Shown here piece by piece: positions 32,946-40,692 of a DNA stretch of 64,000 nt. The notes under the pieces were generated by a model. The model did not search any database and was not told the origin of the DNA. It was given only the letters and a program-made list of their open reading frames with translations. The stretch's first letter is position 1; every line of letters starts with the position of its first letter. The stretch comes from Tahibacter sp042701255 (GTDB lineage Bacteria; Pseudomonadota; Gammaproteobacteria; Xanthomonadales; Rhodanobacteraceae), in NCBI RefSeq assembly GCF_042701255.1, contig NZ_CP170554.1:1984001-2048000 (forward strand), read 5' to 3'. The translations under genes and the position numbers were made by a program.

Positions 32946-34039
32946 GCTGGAGCATCAAGCGCGTCGACCGGCTCGTCGCCTACAGCACGTTCTCGGCGGT
33001 GCTCGTGACCTGGCTGCTGCTCGTCGGTCTGGATGCGGCGCAGGCCTTCGTGCGCGAAGCTTCCGATGCAAAGGGCAATTACGGCATCGGCACGGTCGCG
33101 CTGCAGATCCTGCTGACCGTGCCGCGGCGCGGTTACGAATGGTTCGGCAATGCCGCGCTGATCGGCTCGCTGCTCGGCATGGGCTCGCTGGCCGGCAGCG
33201 GCGAGCTCACCGCCTTGCGCGCGGCCGGACTGTCGAAGATGCGCATCTGTCTGTCGGCCGCATTCTCGCTGGCGCTGGCGACCCTCGCCGTCGCCGCCGT
33301 CGGCGAGACCATCGCGCCGGCCGCCGAGCAGCAGGCCCAGTCGCTCGCCTTGCGCGCGAAGTCCGACACCATCGCGATCGGCCAGCGCGGCGGCGGCATC
33401 TGGGCGCGCGACGGCGACACCTTCATCAACGCCAAGCAGGGCACGACGCGCCAGGTCGACGGCGTGCGCGAAGTGCGCCTGGCCGACGTGCGTGTGTTCG
33501 AGTTCACGCCGAAGGGGCAGCTGCTGTCGATCGCGATCGCCGAGACCGCGCTGCACCGCGTCGGCGAATGGACCATGCAGAACGTCCGCCGCACGCGCTT
33601 CGGCGAAGCGGACGCGACCAGCAATGTCGAAGCGACCACGCATTGGAAGTCGGGTCTGGACCCGCGCATGCTCGCGCTGTCCATCGTGCAGGCCGACTAT
33701 CTGTCGGTCAGCGACCTGCGCCGCAACATCCGCTACCTCAAGCGCAACGGCCAGGACGCGCAGGAATTCGAGAAGGTGTTCTGGACGCGCCTGTTCTGGC
33801 CGCTCAACGTGCTCGTGCTCGTGTTCTGCGCATTGCCGTCGGCGTTCGGCACCTTGCGCAGCGGCGGCATGGGCAAGCGCATCTTCATCGGCATGACCCT
33901 GGCCATCGCCTGGAGCTTCCTGCAGCGCTCGCTGTCCAACGTCGGCGCCGTCTACGGCGTCAACCTCGCGCTTGCGACGGCCTTGCCGGCGTTGCTGCTG
34001 ATTGCATTGGCGGTCTGGTATTTCCGCCGCGCGGGTTGA
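32942..34039 (+). CDS. lptG: LPS export permease LptG
   Basis: A 365-residue partner of LptF with the same six-helix, jellyroll architecture. It starts SIKRVDRLVAYSTFSAVLVT. GMGSLAGSGELTALRAAGLS is the conserved coupling region. FWTRLFWPLNVLVLVFCALP and GIGMTLAIAWSFLQRSLSN-like GMTLAIAWSFLQRSLSNVG are C-terminal helices. It forms the heterodimeric LPS channel with LptF, powered by LptB encoded elsewhere. Start overlaps the lptF stop by four bases. The gene ends nine bases from a convergent gene. Confidence 0.97.
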   Translation: MSWSIKRVDRLVAYSTFSAVLVTWLLLVGLDAAQAFVREASDAKGNYGIGTVALQILLTVPRRGYEWFGNAALIGSLLGMGSLAGSGELTALRAAGLSKMRICLSAAFSLALATLAVAAVGETIAPAAEQQAQSLALRAKSDTIAIGQRGGGIWARDGDTFINAKQGTTRQVDGVREVRLADVRVFEFTPKGQLLSIAIAETALHRVGEWTMQNVRRTRFGEADATSNVEATTHWKSGLDPRMLALSIVQADYLSVSDLRRNIRYLKRNGQDAQEFEKVFWTRLFWPLNVLVLVFCALPSAFGTLRSGGMGKRIFIGMTLAIAWSFLQRSLSNVGAVYGVNLALATALPALLLIALAVWYFRRAG

Positions 34040-34048
34040 GTGCGGTAA

Positions 34049-34462
34049 TCAGAAGCTCAGGCGCAGCGCCGCGATCAGGAAACACAGGCTCGCCAGCAGC
34101 AGACCGATGAACGGCACGCGGAACCAGTAGCGCCGCGCGAGCCAGAGCCAGGCCAGTGCATTGATCGCCGCGACCCAGGCGAATACCGGCGCCTCGCGCA
34201 GCAGCGGCATATGGCCCGCCGCGAGCAGCAGCACGAACACCGCGAACACGATCGCGCCGAGGCTGTGGCTCGCGTTGAAGCCGATCCATGCGCGCCAGAT
34301 CGTCGTCTCGCGCGTGAGCCGCGGCGAGGTCGCTTCCATCGCCGCGCGCGTGGCCGCATCGCGCGGCACGAACGCGCTGCCGGCGAAGGTGTAGATCAGA
34401 TGGATCAGGCCGAGCACGCCGAAGACCAGCGCGCCGGCAACGAGCAGGATTTGTTCAAGCAT
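34049..34462 (-). CDS. Four-helix membrane protein (LIC_13387-like)
   Basis: A 137-residue protein with four membrane helices and a conserved extramembrane block VPRDAATRAAMEATSPRLTR followed by ETTIWRAWIGFNASHSLGAI. I recall this block, especially WxGFNxSHSLG, from small proteins called LIC_13387 family. The function is unknown. It begins 13 bases after the RDD gene stop on the same strand and so probably shares its transcript. It is convergent with lptG. Confidence 0.75.
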   Translation of the reverse strand: MLEQILLVAGALVFGVLGLIHLIYTFAGSAFVPRDAATRAAMEATSPRLTRETTIWRAWIGFNASHSLGAIVFAVFVLLLAAGHMPLLREAPVFAWVAAINALAWLWLARRYWFRVPFIGLLLASLCFLIAALRLSF

Positions 34463-34475
34463 GAAGTGGATTCCG

Positions 34476-34910
34476 TCAGGACTTCGGCAGACGCAGCACT
34501 CGCGTGCCGGCGGCGAGATCGTGCCAGCCGCGGCGCTCGCGCTCGAACAGGCACCAGAGAAAACCCAGTGCGCCGACGGCCAGCGACAGCGGCGCGACGA
34601 CGAAGCGCAGCAGCGCGGCGCTCCAGCCCGGCGGACGGCCGCTGCCGTCGACGACACGCAGGCGCCAGGCGCGCATGCCGATGGTCTGGCCGCCGTAATG
34701 CCAGGACGGCACGTAATAGGCTGCGGTGACGCCGAGCAGCAGCAGGCGATACCAGAGCGCGTGATAGTCCAACGTTCCGTGCGTCGCGATCATGGCCACC
34801 GTGCCGGTGACCATCCACAGGGCGATCAGCGGAAACGTGTCGTAGATCGCGGCGGCGAGGCGCCAGCCCAGGTGGGCGGGCAGGGGCGTGGCATCGGTCA
34901 TGCGCGGCAT
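34476..34910 (-). CDS. RDD-family membrane protein
   Basis: A 144-residue protein of the RDD family, with Arg and Asp in the first helix region. LGWRLAAAIYDTFPLIALWM carries the Arg...Asp pair, with the usual RxxAxxxD spacing. GGQTIGMRAWRLRVVDGSGR is the second hallmark. Three helices are seen, the last LRFVVAPLSLAVGALGFLWC. Members may exchange Na+ or other ions, but most are uncharacterised. Two ATGs (34910 or 34901) are possible. RDD genes are often next to lptFG and xerD in these bacteria. Confidence 0.9.
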   Translation of the reverse strand: MPRMTDATPLPAHLGWRLAAAIYDTFPLIALWMVTGTVAMIATHGTLDYHALWYRLLLLGVTAAYYVPSWHYGGQTIGMRAWRLRVVDGSGRPPGWSAALLRFVVAPLSLAVGALGFLWCLFERERRGWHDLAAGTRVLRLPKS

Positions 34911-35010
34911 TTCGGCAGAAGAAACCGCGCAAGCATGCAGCCATTCGCGCGCACTGTCATCCGCCGCTCGCGCGTTGCGCTACGCTGCGCGCTTTGCGCC
35001 GGCACCGTGC

Positions 35011-35934
35011 ATGATCGAGATCGAATCCCCGCCGCTGACCGACCACGACCGCGCCGCGATCGAGCAGTTCGTCGAGCGGGCCTGGTCCGAGTTCGGCCTG
35101 GCCGAGAACACCCTGGCCAGCTATCGCAGCGATCTGATCGGCTTCGCGCGCTGGCTGGGCGGGCAGGGCGCCAGCCTCGCGACCGCGTCGCGCGAGTTGC
35201 TGTTTCGCTACCTCGCCGCGCGGGCGGCCGCGAAATACACGGCGCGCTCCAACGCGCGATTGCTCTCCACGTTGCGGCGCTACTACAAGCTCATGCGCCG
35301 GCTGGGTCTGGTCGAACAGGATCCGACCCTGCTGCTCGACGCGCCCAAGCTGCCGCGCGCCTTGCCCAAGGCGCTCAGCGAAGGCGAGGTCGAGGCGCTG
35401 ATCCGCGCACCCGACATCGCCACGCCGCTGGGCCTGCGCGACCGCGCCATGCTCGAGCTGCTCTATGCGACCGGCCTGCGCGTCAGCGAACTCGTCGGCC
35501 TGCGCGCCGACCAGATCAACCTGCGCCAGGGCGTGCTGCGCGTGACCGGCAAGGGCGGCAAGGACCGCCTCGTGCCGCTGGGCGAGGAAGCGCAGCACTG
35601 GCTCGAACAGTACGTGCAGCAGTCGCGCCCCGTGCTGCTGCGCGGCCGCGTCGCCGAAGCCGTCTTCGTGACCGCCCGCGCCGCCGGCATGACGCGGCAG
35701 ATGTTCTGGACCATGGTCAAGAAGCACGGCCAGGTCGCCGGCATCGCGAGCCAGCGCATCTCCCCGCACGTGCTGCGCCATTCCTTCGCGACCCATTTGC
35801 TCAACCACGGCGCAGACCTGCGCGCGCTGCAGCTGCTGCTCGGCCACAGCTCCCTGTCGACGACGCAGATCTACACCTACGTCGCCCGCGAAGGCCTCAA
35901 GCGGCTGCATGCGCAGCATCATCCGCGCGGGTGA
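35011..35934 (+). CDS. xerD: Tyrosine recombinase XerD
   Basis: A 307-residue recombinase that, with XerC, resolves chromosome dimers at dif. The N-terminal SAM-like domain begins IEQFVERAWSEFGLAENTLA. The catalytic residues are Arg in ATGLRVSELVGLR, Lys in GKGGKDRLVPL, His-Arg in SPHVLRHSFATHLLNHGADL, His in LLGHSSLSTTQ, and Tyr in IYTYV. Length and motifs are those of XerD rather than phage integrases. No other integrase or att-like repeat is nearby, so it is the housekeeping copy. The ATG at 35011 gives a family-like N-terminus. Confidence 0.96.
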   Translation: MIEIESPPLTDHDRAAIEQFVERAWSEFGLAENTLASYRSDLIGFARWLGGQGASLATASRELLFRYLAARAAAKYTARSNARLLSTLRRYYKLMRRLGLVEQDPTLLLDAPKLPRALPKALSEGEVEALIRAPDIATPLGLRDRAMLELLYATGLRVSELVGLRADQINLRQGVLRVTGKGGKDRLVPLGEEAQHWLEQYVQQSRPVLLRGRVAEAVFVTARAAGMTRQMFWTMVKKHGQVAGIASQRISPHVLRHSFATHLLNHGADLRALQLLLGHSSLSTTQIYTYVAREGLKRLHAQHHPRG

Positions 35935-36027
35935 GGCGGGCGATTGGCCGAGCCGACATCCGGTGAGACGGACAGGCCGGCGGACGGTCCGGGAGTCGCT
36001 CGGGACCCGGCCTGGTCCGCCGTCGCG

Positions 36028-36056
36028 TTGCCCCGTCGCACTGCCACGCCTACAAT
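36028..36056 (+). promoter_or_regulatory. Promoter of tRNA-Thr
   Basis: TTGCCC, 17 bases, TACAAT, ending ten bases before the tRNA 5' end. Four of six match the -35 consensus and five of six the -10 consensus. This is the clearest promoter in the window. Confidence 0.8.
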
Positions 36057-36065
36057 CCGCGGCGC

Positions 36066-36141
36066 GCCGGTTTAGCTCAGTCGGTAGAGCAACTGATTTG
36101 TAATCAGTAGGTCGTCGGTTCGATTCCGACAGCCGGCACCA
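36066..36141 (+). tRNA. tRNA-Thr (TGT anticodon)
   Basis: A complete 76-base cloverleaf. The acceptor GCCGGTT pairs with AGCCGGC (one G-U). The D arm is GCTC...GAGC with GG in the loop. The anticodon stem ACTGA/TCAGT encloses the loop TTTGTAA with anticodon TGT, reading ACA (and, wobbling, ACG). GTCGG-TTCGATT-CCGAC forms the T arm. The 3' CCA is encoded. A strong promoter lies just upstream. Confidence 0.98.
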
Positions 36142-36357
36142 TCTGTAAATCCGACGTCACCCGCTGACGTCCCGAAACTCGCATCGAACCTCACCTTCCC
36201 GCATCGAGACGTCTGTAAGCGTCTGATGTGCGCGGGGTAGCTGCAGTCGCCTCTTCGGGGCTTTCTGCGTCCGCAACCGTAACGATCGCCCAGCTCGCGG
36301 TGTTGGGCGCGGCGCAGCTGCGCTTCGAAAGCCTGCTCTCGCCCGGCGGCGTTGCAT
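36142..36357. other. Noncoding region after tRNA-Thr
   Basis: No gene seen. GACGTCA / TGACGTC at 36151-36171 is a perfect seven-base-pair hairpin that may act in 3' processing or termination of the tRNA transcript. No duplicated tRNA 3' end (att site) is present. Confidence 0.4.
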
Positions 36358-36987
36358 TCAGAACTCCAGTGCGGGCACGTGCTCGCGGCGTTCGTACCAG
36401 CCGTTGCCGACGTCGACGTACTGGTTGAACGCATCGAGTGCGCGCGCGTAGACGTGCACGGAAATCGTGACGTCGCGCGGCGCGGAATTGCGGCACAGAT
36501 GCAGGCCGTGCTCGGGCGTGAATCCCAGCGACTGGCCGGCCGGAATCCGCGAGACCTGACTGGGTTCCAGCCGCAGCAGTTCGCCGGCGGTTTCCTTGAT
36601 CGCGAAGTCGATCACGTCGAGCTCGCCCTGCCAGACCGATTCGATGCCCCAGAGTTCGCGATGGTCGTGTACCGGCGTGCCCTGACCCGGACCCCAGACC
36701 AGCGCGAGTATCTGGAAACCCTGCACGGGGCAGTGATGCAGTTCGATGCGTCGATAGGCGCTGCGGCGAGCCTGCACGGCCCAGGCGGGCAGTTGCGCGC
36801 CGTAGTGTGCGATCAGCGCCGGCATGGCCGCATTCAGCGCCGCGACGATGGCGCCGCTCTCGCGCAGGGCCAGTGCGTTCTCGACCTCGCGCACGATCTG
36901 GCGTATGCCCGGAAACTCATCGGCAGCGGAACGCGTGTGGCTGGAGCTGTGCAGCAGGGAGGAATCGCGTGGCGACGGAAGGATCAT
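36358..36987 (-). CDS. Cysteine dioxygenase-family protein
   Basis: A 209-residue non-haem iron dioxygenase of the cupin fold that oxidises cysteine or a related thiol to the sulfinate. The iron ligands are His-107 and His-109 in GTPVHDHRELWGIE and His-163 in GLHLCRNSAP. Arg/Tyr residues lie in RRSAYRRIELHHCPVQGFQI. The N-terminal 25 residues (Ser/His-rich) are unconserved. Length is typical for bacterial CDO or 3-mercaptopropionate dioxygenase. The two cannot be separated by eye because the substrate arginine is not certain. Single gene. Confidence 0.9.
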   Translation of the reverse strand: MILPSPRDSSLLHSSSHTRSAADEFPGIRQIVREVENALALRESGAIVAALNAAMPALIAHYGAQLPAWAVQARRSAYRRIELHHCPVQGFQILALVWGPGQGTPVHDHRELWGIESVWQGELDVIDFAIKETAGELLRLEPSQVSRIPAGQSLGFTPEHGLHLCRNSAPRDVTISVHVYARALDAFNQYVDVGNGWYERREHVPALEF

Positions 36988-37353
36988 GGCGGTCTCCGGA
37001 CGCAGCCGTGTGCTGCCGATCGATTGTTGGAAGCCGCCGGTTATTCATCGGTTAAGCAGGAGTTGGCGAAACGTCGTCGCCTGCGCTGAAGTGCAAGATG
37101 CTGCAGGCCGCGGGATTCGGTGCTTGCGCGGCATCGTGGCAGCGATCGGCGTGCAGCGAGTCTTCTAAGCACATGACGCCAAGTCATCAGGCGAAGGTGC
37201 CGTCGACGCGGCAAACGTGCGATCGACTTCGGCAAATCGCTCGCGGACAGCTTTCGCGCGATGCCTCGGTGGCCGGGTCAGATCTGTCGCGTGACGATCG
37301 ACGGGCAGATGCGGTCGGGCCGGCTCGCAGGCCGCTGCGTTTTTTCGGTCGCG
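36988..37353. other. Intergenic region upstream of the cysteine dioxygenase gene
   Basis: Contains the dioxygenase promoter region and the 3' side of the secreted-protein terminator. No gene with coding bias is seen. Confidence 0.45.
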
Positions 37354-37382
37354 CAAAAAAACACCCGGCCTGAGCCGGGTGT
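37354..37382 (-). terminator. Strong Rho-independent terminator of the secreted protein gene
   Basis: Minus strand: ACACCCGGC, loop TCAG-type (CTCA), GCCGGGTGT, then seven T. It lies about 26 bases after the stop at 37409. Confidence 0.9.
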
Positions 37383-37408
37383 CTGATTCGCCGGGAGCGG
37401 GAAACGCG

Positions 37409-38167
37409 TTACTCGACGTCGAACGTCTGCAGCGAGACCGGCACGGTGGCGTTGCCGCGGATCACGAGCATCGTGCGCGCGTCGGTGATGCCGGTGAAGG
37501 TGCGCGCGTCCGTCGACAGGAAGTTGAAGTCGGTGCGGCCCGAAGCGTTGCGGAAGAAGCCGTTGCCGCCGCCGAGGGCGCTGGTGCCGACCGGCTGCGC
37601 CGAGCCGTAGGTCAGCGCGGTGGTCAGGTTCGTGTCGTCGACGAGGCCGGCGCCGGTGTCGCCCTGGAAATTCACGGCGAAGCCCTTGGCGGCCAGGCTG
37701 TTCAGACGCAGCGGCGTCGGCAGGTTCAGGGTGATCGTGTAGACGCTGTTCGCATTGAGCGACTGCGGGCCGAGGTCGCCCTCGATCGTCACGCCGGCCG
37801 GGCTCGAGTAGACCGGCGTGCCGGCGGCGGTATAGACGTCCCAGAACTGGATGCGCGCGCGGATGTTGGTGTAGGTCACCGCAGCGGCCGAGGCCAGGGA
37901 GAGGTCGACGCTCGAGACGTCGACCTGCGGGCCTGCGCCGGCGATGTTGGCAACGCCGCCGATGTAGGTACGCGGCGTGCCGCTGGTGATCGTCAGCGAG
38001 GTGCCGGTGGCGTCATAGACGACCGGGTCGGCGCCGCGCGGCGCGCCGATGACGATGCGTCCGCCGAAGGCCATCGGAGCGGCGCTGGGTTCACTCTGCG
38101 CGGCACCGGCGCTGGCGGCGGTCACGGTCAGCATGGCGGCAGCCAGCAGCTTCATTGCAAACTTCAT
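37409..38167 (-). CDS. Secreted beta-rich protein of unknown function
   Basis: A 252-residue exported protein. The signal peptide is MKFAMKLLAAAMLTVTAASA with an AQS-type cleavage. The mature chain is rich in Gly, Thr and Ser with alternating hydrophobic patterns (IVIGAPRGADPVVYDATGTS; VYTITLNLPTPLRLNSLAAK), as in beta-sandwich surface proteins. It lacks Cys and charged clusters. I do not recognise the family. The ATG at 38165-38167 follows AGGGGAA; an upstream ATG would add ten residues before the signal and is less likely. It has its own terminator and is probably well expressed. Confidence 0.7.
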   Translation of the reverse strand: MKFAMKLLAAAMLTVTAASAGAAQSEPSAAPMAFGGRIVIGAPRGADPVVYDATGTSLTITSGTPRTYIGGVANIAGAGPQVDVSSVDLSLASAAAVTYTNIRARIQFWDVYTAAGTPVYSSPAGVTIEGDLGPQSLNANSVYTITLNLPTPLRLNSLAAKGFAVNFQGDTGAGLVDDTNLTTALTYGSAQPVGTSALGGGNGFFRNASGRTDFNFLSTDARTFTGITDARTMLVIRGNATVPVSLQTFDVE

Positions 38168-38649
38168 TACGGTTCCCCTGGGTGTTGGTTGTTGCAAGAC
38201 AGTCTTCCGAAACTAGCATGACTGTCGTGTTGCGTTGAAGTGTCGAAGGTCGGGGCCGCAGCCCCGCGACGGGCAGCCGGAAGAAATTACTTGGTTGCGG
38301 CGACCCGGGCGCCGAGAGCAGCTATCCGTGCCGCATCGAGGGGATTTCCCCGATGCGCGCGGCGCGCCGATCCCGGCAAGCTTCCGCGGCTGGTGAAGAT
38401 GCAGGCATGCGGCGGACAGGAGATCCGTAACGCCGATGGGATGAACAAGTCCTGTGACCGATCCGGCGGCCCCGGGGCGCTAGCGCCTTCGGGGCCTTTG
38501 CGTTGCGGAATTCGATCGCACGTTCGTTTGCGCATCTGCCGCGCAGCGCCAAGGCGGCGCAGGCCATGTGATGCGGGCAGCGCTCGCGGCCGATGCATGA
38601 TCGCGCCGATCGCGTGACGATGTCTTCGCCATTCGTGCTGTCGCGCTCG
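38168..38649. other. Intergenic region between secreted protein and epimerase relic
   Basis: About 480 bases with no convincing gene. It contains the palindrome at 38468-38496. The first part (38168-38250) holds the secreted protein promoter, which I cannot place. Confidence 0.45.
38468..38496. repeat. Large imperfect palindrome
   Basis: GGCCCCG / CGGGGCC outer arms (7 bp), a small internal loop, then GGCG-CTAG-CGCC. It is followed by TTTGCG on the plus strand. It could be a terminator remnant or a recombination/structure element. Confidence 0.5.
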
Positions 38650-38868
38650 TCAGGATGGGCGCAGCGCCGTGTTCTCGTCCGGCGCATTCACACCCAGGCA
38701 GCCGAGTCCGGCCAAGGTGGCTTCGACCGCTGCGTCCAGCGGCGTGTGCGGTTCGGTGCCGAGCACCTGGATCAGGCGCGCATTGCTCATGCGCACGGGC
38801 TCGCGCCAGAGGTAGCGCATTTCGCGCAGCTCGCGCAGGGGCTGCTTGCGCGCGTGAGCGTGCTGCGC
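38650..38868 (-). pseudogene. C-terminal fragment of an NAD-dependent epimerase
   Basis: Reading minus, 72 codons from just after an in-frame TGA (38869-38871) to a stop encode the usual C-terminal end of an NAD-dependent epimerase/dehydratase: MRYLWREPVRMSNARL, GTEPHTPLDAAVEATLAGLG and CL. Third codon positions are strongly G/C, unlike other frames. There is no start codon or ribosome-binding site, and the N-terminal Rossmann part is absent from the window. It lies just downstream of the glycosyltransferase stop (38897). It is probably the tail of a gene cut by deletion at the 3' border of the biosynthetic cluster. Confidence 0.65.
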
Positions 38869-38896
38869 TCACGTGGAGCAAGCGGAAGTCGGCGAG

Positions 38897-40138
38897 TCAG
38901 GACGACTGCAACCGCTCGGCCACGGCCGAGGCGATGCGCGTTTCGGCCGGCGGCCCCGCGAACCGATCGCGCCAGGCGAGGCAGCGTTCGCGCAGCGCCG
39001 TGTCGTTCAACGCGGCGGCGACGGCGGTTGCGAGCGCATCCAGCGAGTTGAGGCGTCTGGCGACACCGGCGCTGTGCAGGCGCGCGGCATGGTCGAACTG
39101 GTCGTAGTCCAGCGGCAGCACCAGCGAAGGAATGCCGAGCTGCAGGCAGCGATAGAGAATGCCGGCGCCGCCGTGATGCACGACGAGGTCGTAGTGCGGC
39201 AGATCGCGCGCATACGACACATAGGCCAGTTCCTCGACGTTGCCGTCGCGCCGCTGCAGCGCGGCCTCCGCGTCGCCGTGGCTGAAATGGAAGTCGACGC
39301 CGGGCAAGGTCCGTGCGGCGGCGTGCACGGCGGCGAGCGCGGCCGGCTTGTGCCAGTGCAGGTGCGTGCCCAGGGTCACGAGCACCCGCGCCCGGCCGGC
39401 AGCGAAGTCCGGCGGCGGACCCGCGTAAGGCGGCGTGTACAGCACCGGGCCGGTGAACTCCACCGCCGCCGGCCAGGCGCGCGCGTATTCGAACTCGCGC
39501 AGGCCCAGTGCGAGTATGCGTTCGTCGGAATAGGCCGCTTCGCTGCCGTCGGCGCGATACAGCGACGCGATGCCGAGCGCTGCGAGTTCGCGCCGATACA
39601 GCCGGCCTACGCCGCGCTTGAACAGGCGGATCGCCAGACGCCCGAGCGCGTCGCGCACTCGGCCGAACCGGTCGTCGCGCGGCTGCCAGCCGCCGAGATA
39701 CGCCGGCGGCCCGCCGGGTGCTTCGAGCACGCAGGGCGAGGGCAGGCTGGTCCACCAGGGAATCTGCAAGGCGCGCGCGACACTGCCGGCGACCGGCAGG
39801 GTGAAGTCGGCGATCAGCAGCTGCGGCTTCCAGGCCTCCAGTGCCGCGGCGAGCTCGTTGCGGAAACGCTGCATCAACGCGAGATTCGCGCGCAGCTGCG
39901 CATGCAGGCGCAGCGGATGGCTGCCGGCGCGCCGCGGCGGATTCGCGATCGCGGCGATGGCCGCATCCTCGCCGGCCAGCAGGGTTGCGCCGTCCAGACC
40001 CGCGCCGGCGATCGCACCCTGCGCCGCGGCGCTGCTGAAGACGCGGACCTCGGCGACGTCGGCGAGCGCGCGGCCGATGCCGAGCAGCGGATGCAGATGA
40101 CCGCTGAACGGCGGCGCGACGAGCGCGACGCGCTTCAT
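38897..40138 (-). CDS. UGT/MGT-type glycosyltransferase (GT-B)
   Basis: A 413-residue GT-B enzyme like macrolide and sterol glycosyltransferases. N-terminal VALVAPPFSGHLHPLLGIGR contains the general-base His. The donor-binding C-terminal half has RVLVTLGTHLHWHK and HHGGAGILYRCLQLGIPSLV (His321-His-Gly-Gly), then LPLDYDQFDHAARL. It would transfer a sugar from a nucleotide donor to a hydrophobic acceptor. It is the last gene of the six-gene operon, overlapping the preceding gene by four bases. The operon context suggests the acceptor is the acyl product of the ketosynthase. Confidence 0.88.
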   Translation of the reverse strand: MKRVALVAPPFSGHLHPLLGIGRALADVAEVRVFSSAAAQGAIAGAGLDGATLLAGEDAAIAAIANPPRRAGSHPLRLHAQLRANLALMQRFRNELAAALEAWKPQLLIADFTLPVAGSVARALQIPWWTSLPSPCVLEAPGGPPAYLGGWQPRDDRFGRVRDALGRLAIRLFKRGVGRLYRRELAALGIASLYRADGSEAAYSDERILALGLREFEYARAWPAAVEFTGPVLYTPPYAGPPPDFAAGRARVLVTLGTHLHWHKPAALAAVHAAARTLPGVDFHFSHGDAEAALQRRDGNVEELAYVSYARDLPHYDLVVHHGGAGILYRCLQLGIPSLVLPLDYDQFDHAARLHSAGVARRLNSLDALATAVAAALNDTALRERCLAWRDRFAGPPAETRIASAVAERLQSS

Positions 40139-40692
40139 GCGCGCGCCTGCCGTGCGGCGAGATAGTCGCGGCAGTGCTGCAGCACGCTGGCCTGCGCGAG
40201 GTAGTCCATGTGCCCGGCGGCCACATGCACGTCGACCTGCGGGAAATACCAGCGCGACAGCCGGTCGCGACGGCCTTGCAGCAGCAGGCTGTCGCAGTCG
40301 GGCCGGCGTCGCGCGACCGGGCCGTAGGCGAACACGGCGAGGCGGTCGAGCAGGTCGCGCGGCAAATGCAGATTGACCAGCAGTTCCAGGCCGCAGCTGC
40401 CGGCCAGCAGCAGGGTGCGTTCGCGGCGCGCGAGCAGTGCGTCGACGGCCGGACGATGGCGGCGGCGGAACGCGACGCCGCGCGAGCCCAGATACTGCTG
40501 CGCGTTCGCGACGCTCGCGCGCCACAGCGGCGTCTTGCGAAACGGCGGCGTGTCTGTCGCGTACGGGAAATTGCGGTCGACGGCCAGCGGCGCGGCGAGC
40601 GCATCGATGAAGCGCTGCTGCAGCGGGCTCAAGGCACAGCCCTGCGGATCGCTCTGGCCCGTGAGGAACGCGACCTGCCAGCGCGGGTTCAT
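40135..40692 (-). CDS. Small hydrolase-like protein of the ketosynthase operon
   Basis: A 185-residue protein that I cannot place firmly. VAFLTGQSDPQGCALSPLQQ followed by RFIDAL starts the chain; TLLLAGSCGLELLVNLHLP and AVFAYGPVARRR lie mid-chain; and VDVHVAAGHMDYLAQASVLQ lies near the end. The strand-Gly-Ser-Cys-Gly-turn and late Gly-His pattern suggests a reduced alpha/beta-hydrolase fold, perhaps a thioesterase, but the nucleophile elbow is not standard. It overlaps both neighbours (40135-40138 and 40689-40692), so it is an integral part of the operon. Confidence 0.6.
   Translation of the reverse strand: MNPRWQVAFLTGQSDPQGCALSPLQQRFIDALAAPLAVDRNFPYATDTPPFRKTPLWRASVANAQQYLGSRGVAFRRRHRPAVDALLARRERTLLLAGSCGLELLVNLHLPRDLLDRLAVFAYGPVARRRPDCDSLLLQGRRDRLSRWYFPQVDVHVAAGHMDYLAQASVLQHCRDYLAARQARA

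Noticed and set aside
36066..36357. Integration site at the 3' end of tRNA-Thr next to xerD
   Set aside because: No repeated copy of the tRNA 3' end and no phage or island genes are present. XerD is the housekeeping recombinase.
38650..38868. Programmed C-terminal extension of the UGT gene
   Set aside because: The UGT ends with a normal stop at 38897; the fragment is in another position with its own stop and no link.
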